A stretch of 64,000 bases of DNA, from assembly GCF_030272615.1 (NCBI RefSeq), contig NC_081410.1, positions 186,235,619 to 186,299,618 on the forward strand, given 5' to 3'. Position numbers and translations under genes: made by a program. The notes beneath the pieces were generated by a model. The model worked only from the letters and a program-made list of their open reading frames with translations. It did no database searches and was not told where the DNA came from. Positions within the stretch are counted from its first letter, which is position 1, and each line of letters starts with the position of its first letter. The DNA comes from Cryptomeria japonica (Eukaryota; Streptophyta; Pinopsida; Cupressales; Cupressaceae). This document shows, in pieces, positions 46,380 to 57,625 of this stretch.

Positions 46380-47123
46380 CATCCTTCTTCTACAATGTTT
46401 CATAATATGTCTCATTTTATTATAATTATAGCGTACCAAACCTTGTTGAGATTTACTTCCATTTATTCTACCATTTCCACTTCTTCCAACATTTCTATTT
46501 GACCTACATTCAACAACTTTGTGCCCATATATGTTTCAAACATAACAATATCCATTGAAATATTGAACAACTCTGCCAAAACTTGAATTTCTATTTCTAT
46601 TCTAATTCAACCTACTTCTACACTCACTTGCTCTATGTACAAACAATTTTTATTAAATGATTGATTTATGATTTTACTTTTTCATTCACTAGCTTTATGT
46701 CTGAATCTATTGCATGAAAAATAGTTACCATTAAAAGAAGAATACCTAGAAGGAATAGCATGATGTTTTCTAACATTCTTTGAGTTCTAGTCTACAATGA
46801 AATTATTTTGATCTTTATTAGAGTTCTTCATATCATCCTTCATATTTTCCTTTCCTTTATCTTTTTTTTTCTAGATGAATTAGAAAAATCACCATCTTCA
46901 AAACCAAGTCCACCTTAATCTTTACTTTGTTTTTTAGAACTAAGCATAACATCAAGCACTTCACTACCACCTCTGATATTAGTCCATTATCAATTTGATC
47001 CTTAGCATCTTTCAATTCCTTTTTTACTTTGATTACTTCTTGCTCAAGTATTGAACATTCTTTAGTCTTCTCATCAAGATTTGTTTCAAAATAATCAACA
47101 ACCTTCTTTCCATTATCAAGCAA
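46380..47123 (-). pseudogene. Element E gag-like ORF with zinc knuckles, heavily decayed
   Basis: The minus-strand frame from 47123 reads a charged helix (NLDEKTKECSILEQEVIKVKKELK) like the coiled-coil part of family A ORF1, then shifts frame near 46950. Further along are knuckle relics: NRFRHKASE near 46690, CYV-x2-IYGHKVVEC near 46530 and a KMRHIMKHCRR-like piece near 46390. Stops and shifts are frequent. A family-A-like gag is the best match. Confidence 0.6.
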
Positions 47124-47343
47124 TTTATTAGATAAGATATCTTCTCAACTGCCTTCTTATGTTTTTCTTTGCTTTCATCTAGGTATATGAATACAGATCT
47201 CAACCCTCATTCCATGTTAACATGAAAACCATCAACATCATCCCAATCACTCTGACTTGTAGTACCATGTCATTCAATTCTTATCTAAATATAGTGTTGA
47301 AAATCCCATATTTACCTAATTGGTTAAGCTATCTCTGAAGGAA

Positions 47344-47362
47344 CCAAAACTTTGATACCAAT
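47344..47362 (-). promoter_or_regulatory. Primer-binding site of element E
   Basis: On the minus strand ATTGGTATCAAAGTTTTGG follows the LTR end. It is the initiator-Met type with one change (TATCAAAG for TATCAGAG). Confidence 0.75.
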
Positions 47363-47918
47363 TGTTGAACACTACCAGATGGTTAGAGGGGGGTGAATTA
47401 GAAAATACTAAAACTTAATGAGATCAAAACACTTAAAAACCATAATCTCCATTTAATTGATGTGCATGAAAGTAAATAATAAGAACAACAAATGCATCCA
47501 CCCAAGAACACCAAGAATTTTACATGGAAAACCTAAACTAGGAAAAAACAAAGTCAAATTCAAACTAACAATATATATATAACAATTATATACAATTATT
47601 TAGGCCATAGTACTGGAAACTCACTACTCTAGACTTACAGACTAAGGCACAAAACCTTGGGTAATATACAAAAGAGGGAATTGCACAACTAAAGAACACT
47701 TCTCTAGGGAAAGATACAAAACAACTATCCAAATATGATAGGAATAAGAAATTTGAACTATGGAATAGATAGAATCAACCAACATGTAGATAACAATTTA
47801 AATCTTGATACTCATCTAATACATATCTTCTCTAAAACATATCCAAACCTCTTCTTTACTTCAAACACATGTCATATATCTTACTACTTCATCTCCATAC
47901 TTGTGCACATCATCTATA
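47363..47918 (-). repeat. Partial 5' LTR of element E
   Basis: On the plus strand it starts TGTTGAACACTACCAG, with the reverse complement of a TTCACCCCCCTC motif at about 47385-47398. It is interrupted at 47918 by the B4 terminus. Confidence 0.7.
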
Positions 47919-48318
47919 TGTAATGCTCACCAAAATACCCTAGAGAAAATAACTAATCTAACTATAAATAGAGATTAAAAAAAAATTAAAACATCATCTA
48001 ATGCAACACATATAATCATCTACTCATGTGCATTAATCATCCATTAACATGATATGCATATAACAACATAAGCATTAATCATAATCACATGAACTATTGT
48101 GCAAGCACAAATTAACAAAATATCACATCTATCTTCCCTAGGGTATATCAACGTCATTACTTACACTACCAGCATAATCAATAACCTCATGATTACTATC
48201 ACAATTCATTGCATACTAACTCTATCCTTAATTGTTCTTTCCATGCAACATATGTAAAGTTACCTCTAGTCCTTATATCATGAATGCATACATCACTAAT
48301 GCAACACTAATCCATTCC
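47919..48318 (+). mobile_element. B4 fragment 1, 5' end of the element
   Basis: It starts TGTAATGCTCACCAAAATAC, almost the same as B1, and continues with the shared CCTAGGGTATATCAACG region near 48139 (B1 near 2199). It is interrupted by A2 at about 48319. No gene. Confidence 0.82.
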
Positions 48319-49172
48319 CCATTAGGTTCATGGAAACATGTTCCATCTTCATTCTTTGGTTTGGTTCTTCACTAGCAAACACTTCACCGGCACCGGCAGG
48401 TATCTTCACTAGTAGGAAGGATTCTATGGGTACCGGCATTGAAGGCCGACATGACTTACAAACAGCGTACTGACATAGGAGGTCAACATCATTGGGAGAT
48501 TTGGCAATCGGAAATTCATTTTTGTTATTTATGTATATATGTAATGAGCTGACATGTATAATAATTTTATAATTATCTATGTAAGCTAACATGAGTCATG
48601 AAGGATTGCAAGGGTATATAGGTCAGTTGATTAGATCATTTTGTGTAATGATTGTAATGAGGAATGTTGATGCGGAGATCATGTATATGAGGACATTTAT
48701 GTAAGAGGTTATTCCAGTAAGGGTTTAGGGTTTTCAAAACCAGAACAGTCAGAGCTTGAACCACTCTATCAGGCATAGAAAATGCATTAAATGAGTTCAG
48801 CCTTATGTTTTGTTATTCAAAGTAACTATAGTCATGAGACTCCTTTGTGTTGAGTAGTGTGCTCTAGGTTGTAAGACTTCCTACATGTGCAGGCCCACAT
48901 ACTATGTAATATCTTTTCATATGGCTAGTGGATTGATATTGTGGGTCACAAATCCCACCGTGGTTTTTTATCTTTGAGGTTTTCCACATATAATTCTTTG
49001 TGTTATGGTATTCATTTGTGTGATTAGCTTATTGATTGTTTTACTTCTTCAATTATATATGTACTAGTTTACCGGTTGGTGAATAAATGTTATAATAAGA
49101 TTAAAATTGAACATTCTAGTAGAATACTTATTCACCCCCCTCCCCCACTCTCAATGTTCTTGGATTCCAACA
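48319..49172 (+). repeat. 5' LTR of A2, left end altered
   Basis: It aligns with 54132-55064 from about CCCATTAGGTTCAT onward with a short deletion near 48331, and ends CTTGGATTCCAACA at 49172. The first 30 or so bases of the LTR are not clearly present. It contains a TATATAGG box near 48614 and the TTCACCCCCC motif near 49131. Confidence 0.82.
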
Positions 49173-49173
49173 A

Positions 49174-49187
49174 TTGGTATCAGAGCC
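49174..49187 (+). promoter_or_regulatory. Primer-binding site of A2
   Basis: TTGGTATCAGAGCC, two bases after the LTR end, complementary to the 3' end of initiator Met tRNA. It is the same site class as in the copia element. Confidence 0.9.
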
Positions 49188-49240
49188 TTGTGCCTCGAAG
49201 GAAGTCTAACAGCTTGAGGGAGACTGTGAATCTAGAATCC

Positions 49241-50362
49241 ATGGATATGAGTATGGAGAAGCAGCTTGAGGTAGCACTTAAATATTATTCTACTGAAAGG
49301 ATGAAGAACTTGAAGTTACAAGATGAATTGAATTCTACCAAGGAATTCATTCTTATCCTACATGAGAGGTTGTCATATGTTCAAGCTAGGAGGAAGGAAC
49401 TTTTGCAAAATCAGGATAATGAAGAGAAAGATGCCCTTAATGAAAAATGTCAGAAGCTAAGTCAGGAGAATGTGGTCATGAGGGATGAAATGAAAGCCCT
49501 AACTATGAGGATGCAAAAAGAGATTAAAGACCAAATGATGAATGAAGAAAACCTTAGGAGATCTTTGAAAGATAGATATGAAGAATGCATCCGGTTGGCT
49601 CATGAAAGCAATATGTTGGGAACAAAAGTAGTGCAATCCTAATGCAATGAACAAGAAATTGAAAGATAGATGATAATTCTAAGAGATTATCTGACTATTG
49701 CAAGTGAGTACAAGGACAAATTCAAGGTTAGTTCAGCATAGCTTGATGAATTATTGAAAATCCAAAGACAAAATGGAGATTCCAGTGGACTTGGATTTGA
49801 ACAAGGTCAAAGCTTCAGTACTGTAAATGAAGATCAGAACTAGAAGACATTGGTAAGGCACCTTAATGCTTATAAATTTAATGGTAGATTCTTTGTTTGT
49901 AATAAATTTTGTCACATGGCTAGGCAATGTATAAATAGAGTAAATCAGAACTATAATTCTACTACCGATCAATGTTCTAAATTGAATAAGTATCGTCATA
50001 AGACAAAAGATTGTTGAATGAATGTTAAATGTCATGCATGTGGAAAATTTGGACATATAGCTAATCAGTGCAGGTCAAGCAATTATATCAGTTATAACAA
50101 AGCAATTCAAAAGAACAACGTTACATGCTATGCATGCAACAAGATTGGACACATAGCTAAATTATGTAGAAGAAAAAATCCACTGGTTAGCAATGATGGA
50201 TCAAATAATAAAGGGAAAGAAAAGATCAATAAAATCTGGCAAGATCATACAAAGAAATGGTTCAGGAAGTCATATGATCAATCAGCACATGGGAATGCTC
50301 TGGTTACTCAACCAGTAGAGGAGATTGCTCCTGCACCAGCAGAAAGTTCATCTAGTAACTGA
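49241..50362 (+). pseudogene. A2 ORF1: coiled-coil plus four zinc-knuckle protein
   Basis: The ATG at 49241 (MDMSMEKQLEVALKYY) is chosen because it follows the primer site and begins the conserved frame. About 130 residues of charged helix come first (ELNSTKEFILILHERLSYVQ, KCQKLSQENVVMRDEMK). Four knuckles follow: FVCNKFCHMARQC near 49897 (first Cys lost), CSKLNKYRHKTKDC near 49974 (second Cys lost), CHACGKFGHIANQC near 50034 and CYACNKIGHIAKLC near 50127. All pieces share one frame, with in-frame stops near 49640, 49667, 49739, 49841 and 50015. The end is AESSSSN. The last two knuckles look intact. Nucleic-acid binding is inferred; no capsid fold is recognisable by eye. Confidence 0.82.
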
Positions 50363-50731
50363 GGCACATGCCTTGGGGGTAGGCAAATTTCCTGAAAAAA
50401 TATTGCATAATCCCCAGGAAGGAGATCTAGAAGATGTTCCAAACATTGGAAATTTTTTATCCAATATGGAGATGTTCGACCAAGATCCAGTATGTTCCAC
50501 CAGAAGTCATTCATATCAATGATAGATTAGGGTTTCTTGAAGGTTAAAAGGTTGAATCCACTTCATTTTGATCACCTTGCATTCAGAGAAATTTAGAGCA
50601 ATACAGAGTGAGTCTAAGGCAATTCAGTGCGATTAGATATCTTCTTCAGTGATTCCACAAGCGATCGAAAGAGTTCTCTAGGGTTTCATCGGCAACCATT
50701 TCTTAGGTACTTATCAAATTCATCTTTCATC

Positions 50732-53700
50732 ATGGAAGTGGGATCATCCTTTGTGCCTACTTTCATTACAAATCCAATTGTTGTCAAGGATAAGGACCAT
50801 CCCAAGCCAATTTTAAAGTAATGCCCACATATTGCCACCTTGCATGATTTAGTTGGTGCATTTTCGCGTGTTCCAGAAGGAGTTGTTTATGTGGAAGATG
50901 TCAAAGCATGTATTCACTACCACATTGAGAATCTCAGAACCAGTGACATCAAGAGCATGTATATGAGCAAGTTGATGGGAGACTCCAAAAAGATCAAGCC
51001 CAAGTATAAGCACATTGAGGATCTAGGGTTTATTGGCATTCTTGATATCCCTGAATTTGAAGATGAGATCATCAGATATGTATTGAGAAAAGTTCATGCA
51101 AAGTTAATTTGGTTGGATAGACCTTATAAGATCATGAAGGATTCCATTAGGGCCATCACTAGTTTGTCACAGATTGCTCAGCGTCCGGAGAAAAAAAATT
51201 TAAATGATCAGACTAACAAACTCACCAGCGCAACTTCAGACCGATGATCGATGAGGGTTAGAACCATCACTGATAGAGACATCAAATTTGGCATCATGAT
51301 CATTGGGTACAAGGTAACTCAATCCAATCATCTCAATTCTATTTCTAGCTCCTGCATATATGTTGCACATAAGATTATGAGGGAAAATGAGAAGATAGAT
51401 CTTTGTGGATGGATATTAGATGAGTTGTTAATTAACCTTGGGAAGATCAAAGGAGAGAAAAAGGGGATATTCTAGTATGGGAATCTTATTGTCTGCTTGA
51501 TACTATTTTTCCTTAATGAAACTCCTAGTTTTGGGAAGAGACAATGGGCATTTGATATCCTAGTAGGAAGACAACTGAAACAATCTATTGCTAGTTTGGG
51601 TAGTCAACGAGATGATAAGGTTTGGGGTTATTTGAAGGCATTTCAGAAGGCAATGAAATCTATAAAGAGGGTTCCTAAATAAATTGTTGAGAAATACTCA
51701 ATAGAGATCTGCTTTATGGTTAAAAAGGATGAAACCTTAATCGAAGCAGTTAAGCCCCGGAAGATATGGATAGAGGAAATGGGATATGAGGTTGATGATT
51801 AGATTCTGGATGCTTATGCCAAAATGTTAATTGATGCTCCTATTGATGAGACTGAAAAGTCCTTGGGTACTACAAAATAGAAGAAGCAAGAGGTTCAAAT
51901 AGAATTCAATCAGAAGAAGAGGGAGAAACAGCAAGGCAAGGCTGACAAATTTGTTGAACAAGTATCCCAGGACATCAAGGCCTTAATGGATTTTATCTCG
52001 GCAAAACAAAGGAAGAGGAAAGAGCCTGAAATCTTCATTGAGCCTATTCCATCAGACTCTAGAACTAAAGATGATACACCTTTAGCATTCAAGAGGGTAT
52101 TCAGGAAGAAAGGTGAGGAGTCTAAGGAGGAAGAAAGGAAGCAACCAGTAAGGAAGGTCACAATCAAGGTACTGGCAAAGAAAAGAGCTCCAAAGGAAAC
52201 ACCTTCCGCTCCATCCGGTTCTGCAAGAAGAAAGAAGATGGATTACATAGACTTTGCCATTGTATCCGGTAATGCAACTATAATCCCTCCCCAGACTTGT
52301 GTAGAATTGATAGATGAAATCACTAAGGATGGTATGTTGAAAAATGTACAATTCTATTATGAGCACTTAGATGATGATGAGCAGAGAGAAATTGAGGAAG
52401 TAGTTTTGTTATATCTAGATATATTTAAGAAAGCTTTGTTAGAAATTGAGAAGAAAATACTGACATAACTATATGACAACCTAGATGCTAGGAGATTATT
52501 AGCTATGGAGGAGGACAAGCACATAAAAATTCAAGAGATATTAACTACTTGTGGATCAATTACTCCGAATGAGTTGGATATGACACTTGAAATTGTAGAC
52601 AGAACAATTTTTCGTAGCAAGCACAGGATAGTTAGTCTTATGTCAAGTAGGGTTAATTAAATAATCAGTGAGACCCACAAGGAATGGGTTCAATTATTTA
52701 TTGACAACCCTAGTTTCTACACTTCACGGAAAGATAAAACAAACACTACTGACATCCCGATTGAAGGGAAAGTCAAAGGTGTAATGGGTGCCTCACCCAC
52801 AATTTTGAAAGATAATAAGGCATTGGATGTAGATCCCCTGGTAGAATCTAATGTACATGACACAGAGGAGATAATGGAAGATTCATAGAGTGTACAAGTT
52901 ACAAATGTTGAGGACAATAGTCCTCCAGATCAAAATGTGCAGGTTAAGGATACAGTTCATGTGTAATCGACAGTAACTAATAGTACACCAAGTGGCAAAG
53001 CCATCGGTGTAAAAGAGGAAGGTATTACAGTTAATCAACCATCAGAGGAGAAGGGAGAGGAATCCGGTAGGGAAACAGTAGTGAGCACATCATTATTGTC
53101 AATTGACACCTCCCAGGTAGAGCAGAAGAGCTTAACTAAGATGAGTTCTATTGAGATCATGATGATGGCTGCTCAAAAGATGATGAAGGAAGGATCAATG
53201 GACAAAGGAATAATTGATCAATCAATCCCAATTTTGCATAGACTTGTCCCAGAGTGCTATTTTGACAAAGGAACAAGCCCATCCAGCAAGCTCAAAATAA
53301 TTACTAAGCACATTTCTAAGGATTTTCAATCACTGCAGTAGATATCTAATGGGCAAGCATTGGAGAGATTCACACAAGACAAGAGAGCTACTTTTGATCA
53401 GATGATTGAATCAGAGAAGAAAGAGATTTCTGTCAAATTGAAATTAATTGATAATTCTTTAAGGCAATGTACTAATATATACAGAGTATGTTGTAACACC
53501 GGATTACTTACTACAGATATAGATAAAGGGATTAAGGATTCTCAGGAGAAAAATTGTAGGTATAGTCAATTCTTTTGATGGTTCCAATTCTTTAATTACA
53601 TCTATTGATGGACATGTTTTGGTATTAGGAGAGCTAAAGAGCTCAGAGGATTGGTGAGTCCCTAGTTGGACTCCTTGAGTGTACATAAGAAGGAATGCAT

Positions 53701-53869
53701 AGATATGGTTGGTAAGCCCACACCGGTAGAGCTTAAAGAGAAAGAGTCATATTCTCATATGCTTAATGGACTTGTATCAATATCTAACACATTCAAATCC
53801 AGTTGGGACACTTATCTAGAGCTTTTGGAGAAATCCTATCCAAAAAAAATTAAGTATATTCAGCTCTGA
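50732..53869 (+). pseudogene. A2 ORF2: large unrecognised protein (about 1,046 codons)
   Basis: The ATG at 50732 (MEVGSSFVPTFITNPIVV) matches A1 ORF2. The whole region to 53869 reads in one frame, interrupted only by stops (for example near 50819, 51245, 51473, 51680, 51800, 51878, 52466, 52658, 52886, 52964 and 53339); the part after 53576 is less certain. N-terminal blocks shared with A1 are GAFSRVPEGVVYVEDV, LGFIGILDIPEF and IMIIGYKVTQSNHLNSISS. A Lys/Glu-rich middle follows (about 51890-52200), then a helical block (LIDEITKDGMLKNV, also in A1), a Thr/Ser/Pro-rich stretch and a coiled-coil-like C-terminus. No polymerase, protease or integrase motif was found. Function unknown. Confidence 0.78.
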
Positions 53870-54131
53870 TAAGGTGTTTTAGGACACATTCTTTGTACAG
53901 TATTTCATTCTTCGTCCTGATTTTTTGTATTTCTTTTTGGCATTGATGTCAAAGGGGGAGGTATAGGTGAAAAATATATCCTTGACATCAAGAGATATGG
54001 ATTATTTTATAAAAATCATGATCATAGATGAATATTCATCTCAGGGGGAGTATTCCCAAGATGAAACCGGTAGATGGAAACCATTATCATTTTTCACATG
54101 AGTGTTGTCATCAATGCCAAAGTGGGAGATT
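53870..54131 (+). promoter_or_regulatory. A2 3' untranslated region and polypurine tract
   Basis: It holds no gene. Purine tracts include GCCAAAGTGGGAGAT at 54116-54131, directly before the LTR, plus upstream CAAAGGGGGAGG near 53949 and CAGGGGGAG near 54042. The last tract matches A1 and copia except for one base. Confidence 0.75.
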
Positions 54132-55064
54132 GTTTGAAATTGACACACATCTTATTGGTTTCATATGTTGTCATTGATGGCAACATATTTCATCTTTATT
54201 CTTTGGTTTGGTTCTTCATCGGCAAACACTTCACCAACAGACACTTCACCGGCGCCAGCAAGTATTTTCACCGGTAGGAAGGATTCTATGGGTATCGGCA
54301 TTGATGGTCGACATGACTTCCAAATAGGGTACTAGCATAGGAGGCCAACATTATTGGGAGATCCAGCAATCCGCAATTCATTTTTTTATTTATATATATA
54401 TATGTAATGAGCCGACATGTATAATCATTTTGTAATTATCTATGTAAGCCAACATGAGTCATGAAGGATTGTAAGGGTATATAGGTTAGTTGATTAGATC
54501 ATTTTGTGTAATGAGTGATATGTTAGGATATGATTAAAATGATTGTAATGAAGAATGTTGATGCGAAGATCATGTATATGAGGATATTTATGTAAGAGGT
54601 TATTATGGTAAGGGTTTAGGGTTTTCAGAACCAGAACAGTCTGATCTTGAACCAAAACTCTATCAAGTATAGCAAATGCATTAAATGAGTCTAGTCTTAT
54701 GTTTTTTTATTCAAATTAACTGTAGTCGGTGATACTCCTTTGTGTTGAGCAGTGTTCTCTAGTTTGTAAGCCTTCCTGCATATGTAGGCCCCCATATTAT
54801 GTAATATCTTTTCATATGTCCAATGGATTGATATTGTGGATCACAAATCCCACTGTGGTTTTTCCTCTTTGAGGTTTTCCACATATAGTTCTCTATGTTA
54901 TGGTATTCATTTGTGTGATTGGCTTATTGATTGCTTTAATTCTTTCAATTATATATGTATCGTTTTACCGGTTGGTGAATGCATGTTATAATAAGGTTAA
55001 AATTGAACATTCTGGTAGAACATTGATTCACCCCACCCCCTCTCAGTGTTCTTGGATTCCAACA
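54132..55064 (+). repeat. 3' LTR of A2 (933 bp)
   Basis: It starts TGTTTGAAATTGAC after the polypurine tract and ends CTTGGATTCCAACA. It is highly similar to 48319-49172, with a TATATAGG box near 54479 and the GATTCACCCC motif near 55025. Confidence 0.9.
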
Positions 55065-55368
55065 CTTCTAACATAATTAATCCATTCCAATATGATCTTA
55101 ATCACATTACTAATCCTTTATTTATTATCTTAACATCCACATAGCTCTGCTAAGTACAGAACAAATAATCCAATCCTATTATTTCCATTAATGAAACAAA
55201 CTCAAGATACATTATGATACATCATATGATTTCTTACCAATGACATAAACCATATCCTAAATAATCATATACAATACATATCCATTATCCAATTACATCA
55301 AGGAGCATATCTCTCAAGAACATATTATAAATACACTAATCTCATGGCATTAACAATTATATATTTCA
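55065..55368 (+). mobile_element. B4 fragment 2
   Basis: It continues B4 after A2 (CTTCTAACATA corresponds to B1 CTTCTAGCATA near 2569) and ends with the left copy of the LINE-2 target duplication. AT-rich, no gene. Confidence 0.75.
55352..55368. repeat. Left target-site duplication of LINE-2 (17 bp)
   Basis: AACAATTATATATTTCA, repeated exactly at 61144-61160. A long duplication is typical of LINE target-primed insertion. Confidence 0.93.
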
Positions 55369-57625
55369 GCTGGATAATTATGGGAGATTTCAACACTCCC
55401 TTTAAGGAAAATGAGAAAAAGGGAGGGAGTCATGCTAATCTGGATAGCAGATTGGACCTAATGGACTTTATAAACAATAATGCCATTCATGATCTAGAGT
55501 TGCAAGGAGTCAAATACACTTGGACTAATAGAAGAAGTGGTGAGAATTTGATTTAGGTTAGACTTGATAGAGCTCTTCTTTCCTTAGATTGGTTTAATCT
55601 TCATGAATGTTCTTTATCTTCTCACATAAGGGCGGGATCGGATCATTACCCTATAACCTTCATGGCTGAAGTAAAGAATAGAAGGAGACATTTCCCTTAT
55701 GGATTTGAAAAAATGTGGACTAGACACCCAGATCTGGAAAGTAAGATTAAGGACTGGTGGCAGGTCAGTATTGAAGGCAATGCCATGTATAAAGTGGTCA
55801 GAAAGCTGAAGAATGGTAAAGATAATGTCAAGAAGTGGAATAAGGATTCTTTGGGAACATCTTTACCTCAAAAGCAACAACCCTCTTAGAACTCAAGGAA
55901 ATCTAGGATAAGATACAGCACAATGGTTACACCTATATGTCTAGAAACACTGAAGATGCTATTCTTATGAGATATCATGAAATAATAGCTAAAGAGGAAA
56001 TCTACTGAAAACAAAGATCAAGAAATGTCTGGTTAAAGGAGGGGGATAGGAACACTAAATACTTCCATATGTCCACCCTAAGACATAAGGCCATAAATAG
56101 AATTGTACAGATTAAAGTGAATGGCAGATGTGTTGAAGATGATGAATCCATGAGCAAGGCTACTATGGATTTTTTCTCTAATTTACTTGCTAAGGATCAG
56201 AATTTGAATATACAAGCCCAAAGGGAACTTCTGGACAGTATACCTACCATTTTGGGGGAAGACCAGAATGATCATTTAACTGCCATTCCTTCCCATGATG
56301 AAATTCTGACAGCTATTAAGTCCTTTGAGGGCAGCAAAGCCCCAGGTCTGGACGGCTTTCCCATGTTCTTCTTCCAAATGTACTAGCAAATTATTGGAGA
56401 TGATGTTACCAGAGCTATGAAAGAGTTTTTTGGTGCTAGAAAACTTTTGAAAGAAGTTAATGGTACTTTTATAGCTCTTATACCCAAAAAGATGGGGGCA
56501 GATTCAATGGATCTTTTCAGACCTATAAGCTTATGCAACTCTCTCTACAAGATTATCTCTAATGTCCTTACCTCTAGAATTCTAAAATTGCTTCCTTCCA
56601 TTATTTCACCTCAGCAAAGTGGTTTTGTCCCGGGGAGGTAAATTTTGGACTCTATCATCTCTGTTCATGAAAATATCCATTCTCTAGCCTTTTCTAAAAA
56701 AGAAGGTTTTTTCCTGAAATTGACCTCTCTAAAGCCTATAATAGAGTGGATTAGGATTTTATGATGGCTATTCTTTTTGCTTTTGGTTTTAATCCTAGGA
56801 GTGTTGGCCTTATCAGGCAACTTGTTTCTTTGGCTACTTTCTCTGTGTTAATGAATGGCTCCCCCTCTCCTTTCTTTAAAGCTTCAAGAGGTCTCAGGCA
56901 GGGGGACCCCCTATCTCCAGTGATCTTTATCATCATGGCGGAATGTTTGGGGAGATGTATTGGAAATCTGGTTGAGAAAAGGGAGTTTTGTGGTTTGAAT
57001 CCTTCTTCAGCAGATCAAATATGCTCTCATCAGTAGTTTGTTGATGATTCTATAATAATGGGAAAAGCCACTGTGAAGGACGCTAGAAGATTAAAAAAGG
57101 ATTTGGATAACTATGGAGGCTACTGGTCAGCTTATAAACTGGTCTAAAAGCTTTGTTTATTTTATCAATACCCCGGAGAGAAGGAGGATTAAAATTAGTA
57201 ACATTCTGGGTGGCCAAATTGGTAGCTTGCCTGCCTCCTATTTGGGGCTCCCCTTAGATCAAGATCCTCCAGATACCTTTTGGGGAGCCTTGGTGGATAA
57301 ATTCCATAAAAAGATGTCTGGATGGAAGGGAGCTCTACTTAGTCAAGCAGGTAAGGTTCAAATGCTAAAAACCACTCTTCAAAGTATCCCTCTCTATGCC
57401 TCAGTCTGTTTAGGATTCCTACTAAGTATGCCGAGGCCATTGAAAAAATGCAGAGATCCTTTTTTATGGACAGGGGTTGAGGAGAAGAAGAGAATGAACT
57501 TAATTGCTTGGGAGAAGGTCTGTAAGCCTATGAATAAAGGTGGTCTGGGCCTTAGAAGAATAAGAGACATAAATGAATACCTTATGGCCAAGCAGATTTG
57601 GAGAGGATATAGAAATCAAGGATAG
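55369..57625 (+). pseudogene. LINE-2 ORF2: endonuclease remnant and reverse transcriptase
   Basis: Endonuclease tail: MGDFNTPFKE, GVKYTWTNRR and SHIRAGSDHYPI with the catalytic SDH kept. After a frameshift before 56069 the RT begins: NRIVQIKVNGR, SKAPGLDGFPMFFFQMY, FIALIPKKMGADSMDLFRPI, QQSGFVPGR. A frameshift near 56715 falls in the LKLDLSKAY-like motif. The next part holds GLRQGDPLSPVIF and, after a TAG, FVDDSIIM near 57040, then LPASYLGLPLD and GLGLRRI. Motif order and content match LINE-1 ORF2. Stops are scattered, including one at 55555 and one at 56384. Confidence 0.9.

Larger units (their letters stand above)
46354..47918 (-). mobile_element. Element E: relict minus-strand LTR element with gag-like ORF
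   Basis: From right to left on the minus strand: part of an LTR (47363-47918), a primer-binding site, a coiled-coil gag-like frame and zinc-knuckle remnants. B3 ends on its left side and B4 begins inside its LTR, so E is an older host of both. The layout resembles family A more than copia, but no pol region is left to test. Confidence 0.65.
48319..55064 (+). mobile_element. Non-autonomous LTR retrotransposon A2 (about 6.7 kb)
   Basis: Two LTRs (about 48319-49172 and 54132-55064), a primer-binding site, ORF1, ORF2 and a polypurine tract are all present, but there is no protease, integrase, RT or RNase H. The internal region is only about 4.96 kb and is filled by the two ORFs, so a pol region has not simply been deleted from an otherwise visible gap. 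B4 sequence continues on both sides. A target duplication could not be recognised because the left LTR end is altered. Confidence 0.85.

Noticed and set aside
48295-48330. TGCAACACTAATCC at 48300 as the true A2 LTR start
   Set aside because: Alignment to the 3' LTR start (TGTTTGAAATTGAC) is poor, and no 5-bp repeat of the right flank CTTCT precedes it; the left end is reported as approximate instead.
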